Shown here: positions 33,958 to 45,359 of the stretch, in pieces
Numbering within the stretch: position 1 is the first letter of the stretch
Layout of the letters: every line of letters starts with the position of its first letter
Origin: Paracentrotus lividus
Taxonomy: Eukaryota; Echinodermata; Echinoidea; Camarodonta; Echinidae
Length of the DNA stretch: 64,000 nt
Assembly (NCBI GenBank): GCA_940671915.1
Contig: CALNVZ010003743.1
Coordinates: 22,454 to 86,453, forward strand
Direction: 5' to 3'
The notes under the pieces: generated by a model
What the model was told of the DNA's origin: nothing
Database searches by the model: none
Seen by the model: only the letters and a program-made list of their open reading frames with translations
Program-made: the position numbers and the translations under genes

Positions 33958-36908
33958 CAGTTTTTAATACCCATCCCACCCCAGGAAGGGGTTACCGTAC
34001 ATTTTGGCGATCCTGCGAGGACAGCAAATTAGGATGAATTAAATTCTTAATAAAACGCTGTTCATTGTCTTTTTTTTGTCACTACAGCAGTGTGTAGTGA
34101 TGTATATGCTTTATCCCCCTTTAACATAGAGTCTCTATTATAAGACTACACAAATCTCGATGGTATATGTTTACCAAGTAATTACATCCCAGTTCTCCCC
34201 AAAAGTATCTTCTCAGAAGTAAAGATACCAGTCATTCTCATAGTCAAAGTGAAGCAGTAAGGAACGAAACAAGTATACTGTTCAAGAAAGTTCAAATTTT
34301 AGTTATAAATTTGTGGACATCTACAAAGGCCCAATTCGGTAACAAACTATATTGTATTACTTCTTTGATATAAATGTATTGTAGAATTTATATTAATCTT
34401 TATTAAGATTTTAAAGTGTTTTTAGTTATAACTATGATATTCTGTGAAGAGTTGTGTAGTGTATGTAGGCAAAGAATGTGTAGCGTGTATATAATGCATC
34501 TAGCTAGTGTAAGGAAGATAATATTTTTGTTCTTGTTTCAAGGTATATGAGTTTAATTAAGTTTGTGATATACTAGTACTGCATTATATAGAATTGAGAG
34601 TTGAAGAAGTGATACGGTAGTAGTTATGCATAGAGTTGTAGAACCTGAGTTTCAGTACGAAACAAAGAGGGTTTGTTTGTATGTAAGCAAGGGTGTGTCA
34701 CCCATCTCTTTAGAATGTGGCCCGTTCACACTAATCTGTATTTACTTTCTCCTTTGGTTAGGTAGTTTACTGTATATAGTGAATGTAGGGTTTGTTCACA
34801 ATGCTATTTTAATCTGGTTTAACTTTAATCTTGTGTTACAATATTTAGTATACCTTTTATATTTGTTTGACAGTCCATGGCTGTGATAAATTGTATTACA
34901 TAACACAAGCAAATACAGGGAGAAGCAAGTGCACCTGAGCCCAACAACCCCCCCCCCCCCCCAGTTAAAGTTAGTGATTAATATCAGAATATTTATGAGA
35001 CATTCAGCCCCCCCCCCCCCCCATTGTGAGCGATTTTAGCCAGAAATTTTGGGGTGTGGCTATGCGTTATGAGGTGGCCTTTTCTGTTACAACTCAATTT
35101 TCCAAGGATAGTACCTGTTTTATTCAATCGAATATTTTCTTAATTTGACATCTTATACCTATAAAAGTATACATATTCTGAAAGAGAATTGTCTGAGGAA
35201 TCCAAAATACTATCAGAAAAGGGATATGGGAAGTCATAGGAGTTACAGAGAGCCAAATATGTCGAAAACGGTTTGGAAAAAAGTACTTCGCAGAAAAAGG
35301 TTACCATGGAAACAAATTTCACCCTACAACAAAAGACATGCATATTTGAACTCTCAAAGTCAGACCTTTCCAATAATGTATAACTTGTTAGGGTAAGCTT
35401 TTTTAAAAATTTGCGCGATCATCTTTTTAGCGAAATTTCTGATAGGAAAAATTTGGTAAATATGTGTTACAATGAGTAATGCATGATTTACTTTCCAATA
35501 TGACACAGTTTTGTCTTATAACCTATTGGAAGTTATACAGTGTTTACATGAATATAGTTTTGCAATACTTACTACAATAAAATATATCTACAGTGCTTAT
35601 TAAAACATTAATTTGATCTGGTTCATGTTGAGACATGTCAAACGGACAGCTGCAGGTATCTTGAGATGATCTACTTGGTGAGGTAAAGCATATCAAGCAT
35701 GCGTAGTCAATTGAAATGTAGTTTGAATTGTAAATAATCAATCACCCTATGAAATAACTTTATGGCAAACAGATGTTATGCAATACTGAATCATACATGT
35801 GGTAGAGCCATCATCATCATCATTATCTCACTTCATTAGGGAAGACAATGCCTTAATAGAGTTGAGGAATGTCTAAGATGGTGGGGTTTTTTGGTGGTTG
35901 GATTTGCTGTGCCTCATCAATATAACTTAATCCAATTATTACAGTTCCTTTTGTTTTGTGTAAACAAAGCATAGGTAAATGGTAGTGTGAATACAATTAA
36001 ACATGTACATGTAGGCTGAATTTAAGTAAACCCATGTCCTAGCATCAACTAATATTTTACTTCACTTTGTGAATCGTAGAAATACCTGACGACCACAATC
36101 TAGACAAGTTAAATCACATTATTTTACTGATTTTACATTAATTAATTAAATTGATTAACTTAATTAGCCTAATTAGGTATTCTTAATTTCATATTTTACA
36201 CACTGTTACTAATAGATAGATATAATATTCCAATTTATCTGTCTTATGTTAGATTTTATGATGTTAAAACCTGTTTTATTAATGCAACAGAAATGTATGC
36301 TCCTCCTCCTCATGCTCCTCCTTCTCCACCACGGTGCAAAAATGGCTACTTCAAGTTAATTAATTGCTAATTACTTGTAAATGAGTGCACCATTGGTATT
36401 TCTTCTAATATTAAGTTATTAGCAGATATATTTCCTTCACATTAGTACCAAATATACCCATATGGCACATGTATTAAACATTTTATATCATTTTTCAGGT
36501 TTGTGCTTGTCGCGCAAATGTAACGGCACCACCTATATGGGGGCCCAGTTTAAAACACATGGCCATGTACAAAAATTTGAGATTCAAACTTAAGACCCAT
36601 GCCCCAAGGATATTTTGAATCTACGCCTTCAAAACCACCGTAAACAAGACTCGATTCACCTTCAAACTGGATCTGAGCTTGGATGTTGGCGTACTGTCAT
36701 GCTGAGTCGGGCAACGAATCACGTCACAAGTCATTCTCCAATAGAATTCCTCTGATTCAGTAGCAAATGTTGTCTAAAATTAACCGGCATCGCAAGTCAT
36801 TCAACAGCACACTGATCTAAATAAAGAATAAAAATATCAACAGTAAACAATGACATTAAAAGAAATTATACAATGCATTCGTACAATATATTTTTATGTT
36901 TCATTAGA
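33958..36908 (+). repeat. single-copy-like part of the right inverted arm
   Basis: This is the reverse complement of about 21760-25261, with cleaner sequence. It contains two C14-C16 runs (about 34950 and 35009), the repeat shared with 7146-7460 (34587-34890) and a small-ORF region at 35145-35396 that is not open in the other arm. No gene is supported. Confidence 0.75.
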
Positions 36909-37266
36909 ATTACATTCATTCTTTACTACTGTTGATCACAATAAATGTTTAATTACTTTTAGCAGAATAAAATCAATTTTCAGATATCTTGAAACATTAC
37001 ATTATTGAGAAACATTCAATGATTTAGGCTTGTAGATATCTTGACATAGAGCTTGCAATTTAGATAACCTTATTCAATTTGAATTCACGTTCACTTAACC
37101 TTAACATTCAATACCTATTAATTTGCTGCAAAGGAAGCAGAGCCATCAAATTTTCTAGCTTACAATACAAGTTGCATTAATTTTACGTACTATTGCAAGG
37201 AGAACAATACTAGTATTGTGTTCCCAATGTTACGTTTACCATGTTTGCTTCCAAAATTTCTATATA
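36909..37266. other. AT-rich stretch without recognised features
   Basis: I see no repeat pairing, RNA gene or credible frame in these 360 bases. Confidence 0.5.
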
Positions 37267-37369
37267 TTACGTACCTGTTTTGGGTCCCATACGCAGGATT
37301 TCTCATTGTGTGACACAAAGCTGCTGGCTTAGTCGAGCAAAGGCTTGTCAAATGCTCAGTTTGGAATTG
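37267..37369 (+). repeat. direct repeat A, first copy
   Basis: These 103 bases starting ATTACGTACCTG recur at 37935-38037 with very few changes. Together the two copies bracket block B. Confidence 0.85.
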
Positions 37370-37403
37370 ATCATGAAAAAAATAAGTTGAAGTAGATCTA
37401 GAC

Positions 37404-37935
37404 CCTAAGTCCTTTCATATTGCCTCCATGCATCTCGACCTGCAAAAATGGAATGGTAAGAAGGATATATAACATAGAAATTGATGCTGCAGTCAAAGCA
37501 AGGAAAGTGACAAGCAAAGACTGTGGCTGAATTCGGAATCATTACATGACAAACGATGAAACATCATGAACATACACTTGTCAGATTAGATCTAACAAGT
37601 TGGTACAGTCATGATCTGAAAGTTGTAAAATTTTGCATATTTCTATAGGGCTAGCTAGCCTACTTTTGTTCATAACATACTACCCAAAACTAACTGTTAA
37701 AGGGAATACACTTTTGAATATAAAATCAGAGTGACTTTTTTTTTCACAGTATATAACAAGTTGTTGGGTGTCCGGATGGGTTGGGTATCCGGACAGTCAA
37801 TTTTAAACATCCATTTGAAAAAGTTTGCAAGCAATATTTCTTTTTCTCCACAACTGTTAACTAAAATATCATAGATAGGTATGAACACAAACGCTAGATG
37901 GCGCTCTCGCGCACACAAGAAAATGTGTACACAAA
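37404..37935 (+). repeat. duplicated block B, first copy
   Basis: About 530 bases are almost identical to 41614-42143, starting CCTAAGTCCTTTCAT and ending ATGTGTACACAAA. The block contains GGGTGTCCGGAT and GGTATCCGGACAG at about 37766-37796. Only a handful of differences are visible. A short minus-strand frame (37697-38020) exists in both copies in altered form and has no family look. Confidence 0.85.
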
Positions 37936-38037
37936 TTACGTACCTGCTTTGGGTCCCATACGCAGGATTTCTCATTGTGTGACACAAAGCTGCTGGCTTA
38001 GTCGAGCAAAGGCTTGTCAAATGCTCAGTTTGGAATT
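37935..38037 (+). repeat. direct repeat A, second copy
   Basis: This is a near-identical second copy of 37267-37369, directly abutting the end of block B. Confidence 0.85.
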
Positions 38038-39154
38038 AGCAACGAAAAAAACCCTCCCAAACGTGTACAACTTCCGTACAGCTGGACGTTTCTCGTGCAC
38101 ATGAAATGCACAAGATAAACCAGGAAATCCATTGAAATAATGACGCAACAATGATTGTTTGTAGCCGCTTTATCCTTTGAACGCTGCCGAGTGTTGTGCA
38201 TGTCGCTTGTCATGCATTTTTAATATCACGTCTAATTCATTAACAATTCAGTGGCCTGGGATGGGAACAATAACAGGGAGGTGGAAGGGAGTTTTATTCT
38301 TTTGAATTAATCTCCTAAAGAGCGGCCACGAATTTTTTCTTTCACAAATGTGAAGTGTCCATATTTTGGCCAAAAGCAATGAAACGTTGATTTGATTCCG
38401 ATATCCGCTACATGCATGCGTAAAAGATCCACGTTAGGTGACATGCGATCAATCTTTTCCTTATTACTATTTTGTATGTTTGTTTCCCCCCCTTTTTTTT
38501 TTCTTATTTTTGGGAGGGGCAAAAGTTGTAATAATGGGAAGGGGTAAAAATGTAAATTTCCACTATTTAAATATTCAACTCTTTACGAGTCATACCATAA
38601 ACAATAAAACGTCATGTCATTTAACAATATCCACGTCGGCTCGAAATCCCTACAGTCTTTCAAATAATATAAATAATATGGACCTTGAAGAATGGTGGAA
38701 TTTGTTTCCCATTCTTTTTGTGTGTATTTTTTTGTACTTGTTGTATGTAAATGCTCGCTATATTTTGAAAGGAGCGGGAATTCTTTGATTGTGATGAAAA
38801 ATGTAATCATGCTTAACCAAGGTATATTTATCAAAGCACAGATTATCTTTTTCTTGAAAGCTTAGCGGTTCCAGGTTATGCTGACATAAGCACAATGACA
38901 ACGGACAAAGGTTTCAGATTCAGGGCGGAACCAATTGACCCTGAATGAACTACTCGTTAGTATTTTGAATCCAATTTGCATAACTAGTTGTTGCCTATCA
39001 CTGACAAACACGTTTCTTGTCTCACATAGCACACACTAATATATGCAAAAAAGGAATCGAGTGGGCCTATTTTAATGTCAAGTGCCAATTAATAATTCTG
39101 TAGTCTTGAAAGAAAACATTAGTTTAACATTCTCAAGTTGAAAATGAAATGGTG
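38038..39154. other. stretch without recognised genes
   Basis: The region holds a C7/T10 run at about 38487-38502 and AT-rich DNA. The frame 38438-38788 (+) has two hydrophobic stretches but lies on simple sequence, so I give it no function. Confidence 0.45.
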
Positions 39155-40098
39155 TTTCTTCCTGCTGTGAAAATTATAGGACGTATAGGTGGTATCTGAC
39201 GTCGCGGAGATGTCTCTGAGACTCGAACACTCGGAGACGTCTCCGATAATTGTTTTATGTATCATCAGAGACGTCTCCACGACAGAAAAAAAAAAACACC
39301 CATATATTCGTAAGCATGTTCTATTTTCCCTCGACTCATGAGATGTCGCGGAGAAATTCATGAGACGTCTGTGCGACCACTTTTAGATCTTTCCCCGACA
39401 AAAATCAAAAACCGTATCAAACCGTCCCAAATCAGTCTCAAATCAGTCTCATGGCAAATACCTGAGAATACCACCATAAAGGTGGTATCCTCACTTTGTC
39501 CCCAGCGACTCGATACTCCAGGAGACGTCTCCGATATAAAATTTTTTTTTCTGTCGCGAGCATTCGCGGCGATCCCGGAGACGGGGGTGGACGTAGTCCC
39601 CCTCCTCGATTTTTTAAAGGGGGGGATCGTCGGCCGCTCGATTTTTAAAATTGAACATTTTTATGTAATGATTAGCTTGTGAAGCTAATAAATGAGGTAA
39701 AATGTATGTCAAATAAGATGCTAAAATGTTATTATAAGGCAAAATTGCCGGCTCGCGCTTTCGCGCCTCGCAATCATTTTCATTAGTATTCTGCCTAATG
39801 TGCGAAGTATGCAAATTTTGAGTGTATTATGTTTTCACTTTCGGGTGTTTCTGTCCCCCCCCCCCCCCCGCCTCCCCGTCGTGACGTAAAATCGCGCGCT
39901 TAGTCGAGGGAATATCTCGGAGACGTCTCTGCAGACGTCTGCGCGACAAAAAAAAAAACTCCAAAAATTTCAAACCATTCTCAAATTAGTATCAAACTAG
40001 TTCCAAATCCGTTTCCAGCTGTAATGACAAGTGACTTGCCACTTATTAGTTTATTGGTTGGTTTTGCGTCAGTTGTCCTTTCTACAAATAAGTTCGTG
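39155..40098 (+). repeat. GAGACGTCTC-rich repeat, copy 1 of a gap-flanking duplication
   Basis: The segment includes several GGAGACGTCTCC-like palindromes, CTGTCGCGAGCATTCGCG and a C15 run at about 39856. It is repeated directly at 40124-41080, and only 25 N separate the two copies. Confidence 0.85.
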
Positions 40099-40123
40099 NN
40101 NNNNNNNNNNNNNNNNNNNNNNN
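40099..40123. other. assembly gap, 25 N
   Basis: Exactly 25 undetermined bases separate the two copies of the same sequence. A fixed 25-N spacer is a common gap-filler convention, so the true distance is unknown. Confidence 0.99.
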
Positions 40124-41080
40124 TGTTTTTCCCTCTGTAGAATATAGCACTATAGTGGTATCTGACGTCGCGGAGAATGTCTCTGAGACTCGAACAACTC
40201 GGAGACGTCTCCGATAATTGTTTTATGTATCATCAGAGACGTCTCTCACGCACACGACAGAACAAACCCACAAAAACACCCATATTTCGTAAGCATGTTC
40301 TATTTTCCCTCGACTCATGAGATGTCGGCGGAGAAATTCATGAGACGTCTGTGCGACCCCACTTTTAGATCTTTCCCCGACAAAAATCAAAACCGTATCA
40401 AAACCCGTCCCTCCAAATCAGTCTCAATAGCAGTCTCCATGGGGCAAATACCTGAAGATACTCACCATAAAGGTGGTATCCTCCACTTTGTCCCCGCGAC
40501 TCGATACTTCCAGGAGGACGTCTCCGATATAAAATTTTTTCTGTCGCGAGCATTCGCGCGATCCCGGAGACGGGGGTGGACGTATGTCCCCCTCCCTCGA
40601 TTTTTTAAAGGGGGGGATCGTCCCCTTCGATTTTTAAAAATGAACAATTTATGTAGTGATTAGCTTGTGAAGCTAATAAATGAGGTAAAATGTATGCTCA
40701 AATAAGATGCTAAAATGTTATTAATAAGGCAAAATATGCTCGCCTTTCGCAGCCTCGCAATCATTTTCATTAGTTTCTGCCTAATGTGCGAAGTATGCAA
40801 ATTTTGAGTGTATTATGTTTTCACTTTCGGGTGTTCTCGTCCCCCCCCCCCCCCCGCCTCCCCCGTCGTGACGTAAAATCGCCGCGCTTAGTCGAGGGAA
40901 TATCTCGGAGACGTCTCTGCAGACGCTGCGCGACAAAAAAAAAACATCCAAAACAATTTCAAACCATTCTCAAATTAGTATCAAACTAGTTCCAAATCCG
41001 TTTCCAGTGTAATGACAAGTGACTTGCCACTATTAGTTTATGTTGGTTTTGCGTCAGTTTCCTTTTCTACAAAAATGTCA
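40124..41080 (+). repeat. GAGACGTCTC-rich repeat, copy 2 of a gap-flanking duplication
   Basis: It is the same order as 39155-40098 with scattered single-base insertions (for example in the section 40400-40480). It diverges from copy 1 only at the last few bases. It is likely a second reading of the same locus. Confidence 0.8.
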
Positions 41081-41613
41081 GGTCAAACTAACACTCATCG
41101 TGTCGGAAAGTCATTTTCTGAGATATAACAGGCAATTAATCTATCGTGTTGACAGTTCATAATCACCTCACTATTAAACACAAAGCAGTTTAACAAAACC
41201 TTAACTCAAGTTAACGAGAAATAGAATAAATAGCTTCTCCGACAGAAAACACACAAAACCCAATCAATTCTAACCACGCTACCCCTAGTTTAGAATTACT
41301 TTAGGAAATTGTGTACCATAAATGATCCCGATATGACTGTACATCCTGAATCTACTTTCGTACGATAGGACGCACGCTTCACTGCACGCTTCATGACGAA
41401 GCGTTGCCAAATCAGAGCGTTGTCATTCCGTCTCATTACCCTTATATTTTTTCGTGCGAACAGCACAACTCTAAACCAGTAACAGAATACGGCCTTTAGG
41501 GTCTCATCTACTTAATTATTTTTTATGATCCGGGAGTTTTTTCTCGTGCGGTGCTATTGTTCGATTCTATTGTCAATTGCCGTACAACTCTAAACCACGT
41601 AACAGAATACGGG
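41081..41613. other. stretch without recognised genes
   Basis: A short direct repeat (ACAACTCTAAACCA, about 41463 and 41584) lies here. A piece at 41505-41532 resembles the reverse complement of about 37372-37404, hinting at a local inversion. No credible gene is seen. Confidence 0.45.
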
Positions 41614-42143
41614 CCTAAGTCCTTTCATATTGCCTTCATGCATGTCGACCTGCAAAAATGGAATGGTAAGAAGGATATATAACATAGAAATTGAAGCTGC
41701 AGTCAAAGCAAGGAAAGTGACAAGCAAAGACTGTGGCTGAATTCGGAATCATTACATGACAAATGATGAAACATCATGAACATACACTTGTCAGATTAGA
41801 TCTAACAAGTTGGTACAGTCGTGATCTGAAAGATGTAAAATTTTGCATATTTCTATAGGGCTAGCTAGCCTACTTTTGTTCATAACATACTACCCAAAAC
41901 TAACTGTTAAAGGGAATACACTTTTGAATATAAAATCAGAGTGACTTTTTTTTTCACAGTATATAACAAGTTGTTGGGTGTCCAGTGGTTGGGTATCTGG
42001 ACAGTCAATTTTAAACATCCATTTGAAAAAGTTTGCAAGCAATATTTCTTTTTCTCCACAACTGTTAATTAAAATATCATAGATAGGTATGAACACAAAC
42101 GCTAGATGGCGCTCTCGCGCACACAAGAAAATGTGTACACAAA
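41614..42143 (+). repeat. duplicated block B, second copy
   Basis: This near-identical copy of 37404-37935 is not followed by repeat A. Instead the sequence continues with AATTGAATGCCTAG. Confidence 0.85.
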
Positions 42144-43489
42144 AATTGAATGCCTAGCTTCGAGAACAATAGACCTTCCAATATCGCCTGGGAAAGGCGA
42201 GTGCAGCGCCAAAGACTTTGTGAGTCTTTTTTAAATTTTGTAATCGCCCAAGATTTATTAGTTATGTATAATCATATTCATGTATACATGTATAACGAAC
42301 GGAAAAAGTCAGTATCAACCTTCTAAACTCAGAAATTTTCCCCAGAAAATGTAACGAAGTGCTAGTACTCATTTTGAGGCATTGTTATCGAAACTTACAT
42401 TGTCTTTTCCTGTATAATTTTAGTGGTAGAAATGTCCAGAAGTCAGAGTCGTTGGCATTTTATGACTGTTTATTTATCTGTCTATCCATATGTCCTTCAC
42501 ATTTCGTTTTCAAATAACCCCCAAATTCGATTTTAGAAGCATAGAAATAATTTGTCAAAGTGACGGTCATACGGTCCTCCTTTGATTTTTCCGTGAATTT
42601 CTCTTGTTTTCCACGCGTGCGCCTAGCGCCTGCTGTACAGAACCCTATAATTGTACAGCTTACACACACAAAAACAAAATCGCTAGCAGGCAACGAAAAT
42701 GTGTGCACACACGATGATCGTTGACTATCGATAGCTCACGGAGGAACAGCTTTTTCATTGACATTTTCAACACGGTAAGTTGGCTGTTTTAGCTGTTTTA
42801 TTACGCTTTTTGAGATTTTGAATTGAATTTTGAGGTATGTACATGCTAAATGAAACATTAAGTTTTTTTTTAATGTATGATTCGCGACTGTCAAAGCATT
42901 TTTGTTTTTTATGTGGGCATACCTAGCATAGAGAGCAAATAATGAAAATGATTAGCTTTGTTCAATCCGGGGATAGATTTTGTGTAAAACAAAGACTAAA
43001 AACAGGTCTTCATTTTCATTACGTGTCCGGACACCCAACCCCCCATCCTACAGTATCATGCTGGAAACAGCTCGCACCCTATCGAGCCATCGGATCTACC
43101 GCAGAGGATCGGGCTTGCCTTTTAGTTCAGCCTGGGAGAGATCGATAGATTTAACGTTAGATAAATCTAACAAAAGTTAGGTATATTGCAGGGGTTTGAG
43201 AACTATAAATTTGGTGCAAATAAGGCATTGAAACAAGGAGCTTACCCCATATTCCAGTGAAAACAGTCATCTTGTTCATTCCAATGTCAATTGGAACAGT
43301 TTTTTGTCGATAAAAGCTGTAAAAACACATAACTGGATATCATTCATGCTATGTTCGCGGACTCGATGGAGGCAGCCATGTTGAATCGTGACGTATCTAG
43401 TCATAGTGCATATGCGCGCGGCGTACGTTATGTATTTTTACATTCATATAATAGCTGGGACAAAATTATGTCAAATTTGCAATAGGGTT
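42144..43489. other. stretch without recognised genes
   Basis: A consensus splice-donor-like ACACG/GTAAGT lies at 42768-42779, but the frames before it hit stops quickly. A GTGTCCGGACAC palindrome occurs at about 43024. Nothing else is recognised. Confidence 0.4.
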
Positions 43490-44187
43490 GTATTGATATT
43501 GATTGATATTGATTGATATTTATTTACATTGATAATATGATCAATGATAGAATAATAGAATCAAAGAAATACGTAAAAGATGGTATAGAAAAGATGAAAC
43601 AAAGAGGAAATGCACTGATGTGATATAATATGATGCGCTCAGTACAATAAAGCAATAGTTATCCTCAATAGGGTTGTGTACATAAACTACTAAAAATTGC
43701 ATTTTGACTAATATAAAAAGTAAAATTTATTTTTATTACATTATTGGCTATTGTTTGTGTGTTGAAATCGACCGAGGAAGACATTCACATGAAAAAAAAA
43801 AAAAAAAAAAAATATGTAGACACACCGGACTCGAACCCACGCGAGCCACGGTCTTTTGATTACGAGTCAGACGCCTATGAAGGATTACACGTCAAACGAA
43901 AAATTCCAAACGGCAAAAACATTTCAAGTACGGCAAGTTATATAAGTCATGATTCCGAAGTCTGATTTGAAAAAACGTATGATATGTTTAAGAGAATTTC
44001 CTTGCCTATAACCTATCAAAATTTCAGAGAAAATGAAGCAGAAATGACGGAGGGAATGGTCATTTCAGGAGGGCTTGCAGTTTTATGTTTCAACCAAAAG
44101 TGCTTCGTAATAGAGATTGTGTGCAAAATGAGCAAAAATGACATGCCTTCATATATTGTCATTTTTGACAATGATGCATTTGTCTAA
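43490..44187 (+). repeat. isolated copy of the U repeat (matches 2560-3250)
   Basis: It carries the same order as U3: TAGAATCAAAGAAATACG, the A-run, the tRNA-like block (43.81-43.88 kb, with its A-box side deleted), GGCAAGTTATATAAGTCATG and CAGAAATGACGGAGGGA. It stops where a miniature inverted-repeat element begins (about 44188). The frame 43744-43965 runs over the A-run and is not a gene. Confidence 0.8.
43814..43878 (-). other. truncated tRNA-Thr-like relic, second copy
   Basis: On the minus strand it has the CTCGTAA loop and GGGTTCGAGTC B box of the 2866-2943 relic, but the section with TAGCTCAATGG is missing, so the internal Pol III promoter is incomplete. Confidence 0.55.
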
Positions 44188-44267
44188 CTTCGTCATCCAA
44201 GTCCCCGCCTAGCGCCTCTGAGAAATTGGTTGTTGATAACACGTAAAGGGGACTCGGATGACTACTA
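44188..44267. mobile_element. degenerate miniature inverted-repeat element
   Basis: The ends CGTCATCCAAGTCCCC (44191) and GGGGACTCGGATGAC (about 44248) are inverted copies with one mismatch. They are the same termini as the perfect element at 44714-44802. A solo end lies at about 44491-44513. Confidence 0.65.
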
Positions 44268-44713
44268 TATATGTCCGGACAGGTTGGATGTCCGGACACT
44301 CAATTTTTACCAGCTATTTGAAAGGGTTTAAAATCAATATCTTTGAAGTTTTTTAGCACTAAATGTCAGAAAATATTGTGGAGAACAAATATTGATGGTG
44401 ATAAGAAGTATTCAGCATACATTTCTGGCTTAATCCTTAGACGAAAAACCAGGCTTAATCCGGACATCGCGCCCCTCATCCTACTAACTGTTAGTCGTCA
44501 TCCGAGTCCCCTCCCAAAACTTAAATAAGATACGGCAATTAACCCGTTGATATACATCTACCCCTCATTTCCCTTCTCTTCAAGACCACTCTGCCACTTT
44601 CAGACAGTTAAATAGAGCTGTTATATTAATCATTGTTGTTATAGTTTATTTAGTCAATAAAAATAAGAGAATATGAAACCAAAAAACACTAGAAAACTGT
44701 TCTATACTAGTAC

Positions 44714-44802
44714 TACTAGTCGTCATCCGAGTCCCCTTACGTGTTATAAACATTAAATTAACCATAGAAATTCTTATATGGGGACTCGGATGACGACTAG
44801 TA
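44714..44802. mobile_element. 89-bp MITE with perfect 23-bp inverted ends
   Basis: Left 44714-44736 and right 44780-44802 are exact reverse complements (CGTCATCCGAGTCCCC core). If the outer TA pairs are target duplications, the element is 85 bp with 21-bp inverted ends, as expected for Tc1/mariner-type MITEs. The AT-rich middle codes for nothing. Confidence 0.8.
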
Positions 44803-45166
44803 TAATACAGTTTAAAATTGTTTTCACACAGTATTTTGTTTGATTTTATTACATAATATAAAGGATTTTGGGAGTAAACTAGATAAAAAATACAAACTAT
44901 GTCGTCTGAAATATTGTCCAGGTGATGAAAATATTTTTGCATCCATTGAATATGTGTGGTGGATCGAAGTCACCCATGTTGGAGAGTTCTGTGTGACGTG
45001 TGGAGCTTCGCACCGTTTCGCATCGCAAAACAATAGATTTCTTTTGAAAATCTCCCAACCGTGAATTCTTTAGAAAGATAGCTGGAATTGAGGGTACGTA
45101 TCAGGCACTTATTGGTGTTATGTTGATGGTTCTTGTGACATTTCCATGGATTTATTCTTTTTATAA
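44803..45166. other. stretch without recognised genes
   Basis: These 360 bases hold two overlapping short frames on opposite strands with no family look. Confidence 0.4.
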
Positions 45167-45168
45167 TA

Positions 45169-45352
45169 AACTGGCCAGCAAAAGAAAGTACCCACCCCTG
45201 TCAAAGGCCGCACACAAAAATTCACCCCATAGAGAAGCATTTAAACCAATTTACTGTACACAGTAATGGTGCAATAATCCATTACTAATCACATACCCAA
45301 CAGGAAGTGATTATCTTTATTACAAAGAAATAAAATGGCATATCCCTGATAG
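45169..45352 (+). repeat. left terminal inverted repeat
   Basis: It contains CACACAAAAATTCACCCC, GGTGCAATAATCCATTACT and CAACAGGAAGTGATTATC, all found in reverse complement at 54837-54999. It runs without break into ATATCCCTGATAGCA and then the array, and so gives the uninterrupted form of the site where the Tc1 copy sits on the right side. Confidence 0.85.
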
Positions 45353-45359
45353 CAGACAC

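Noticed and set aside
21760..36908. Polinton/Maverick or other giant virus-like transposon
   Set aside because: No DNA polymerase B, integrase, ATPase, protease or capsid-like frame is present. The arms are non-coding repeats.
42695..42780. Possible first exon with a perfect GTAAGT donor
   Set aside because: The frame after ATG at 42699 stops after about 11 codons and no partner exon was found. It could at most be an untranslated exon.
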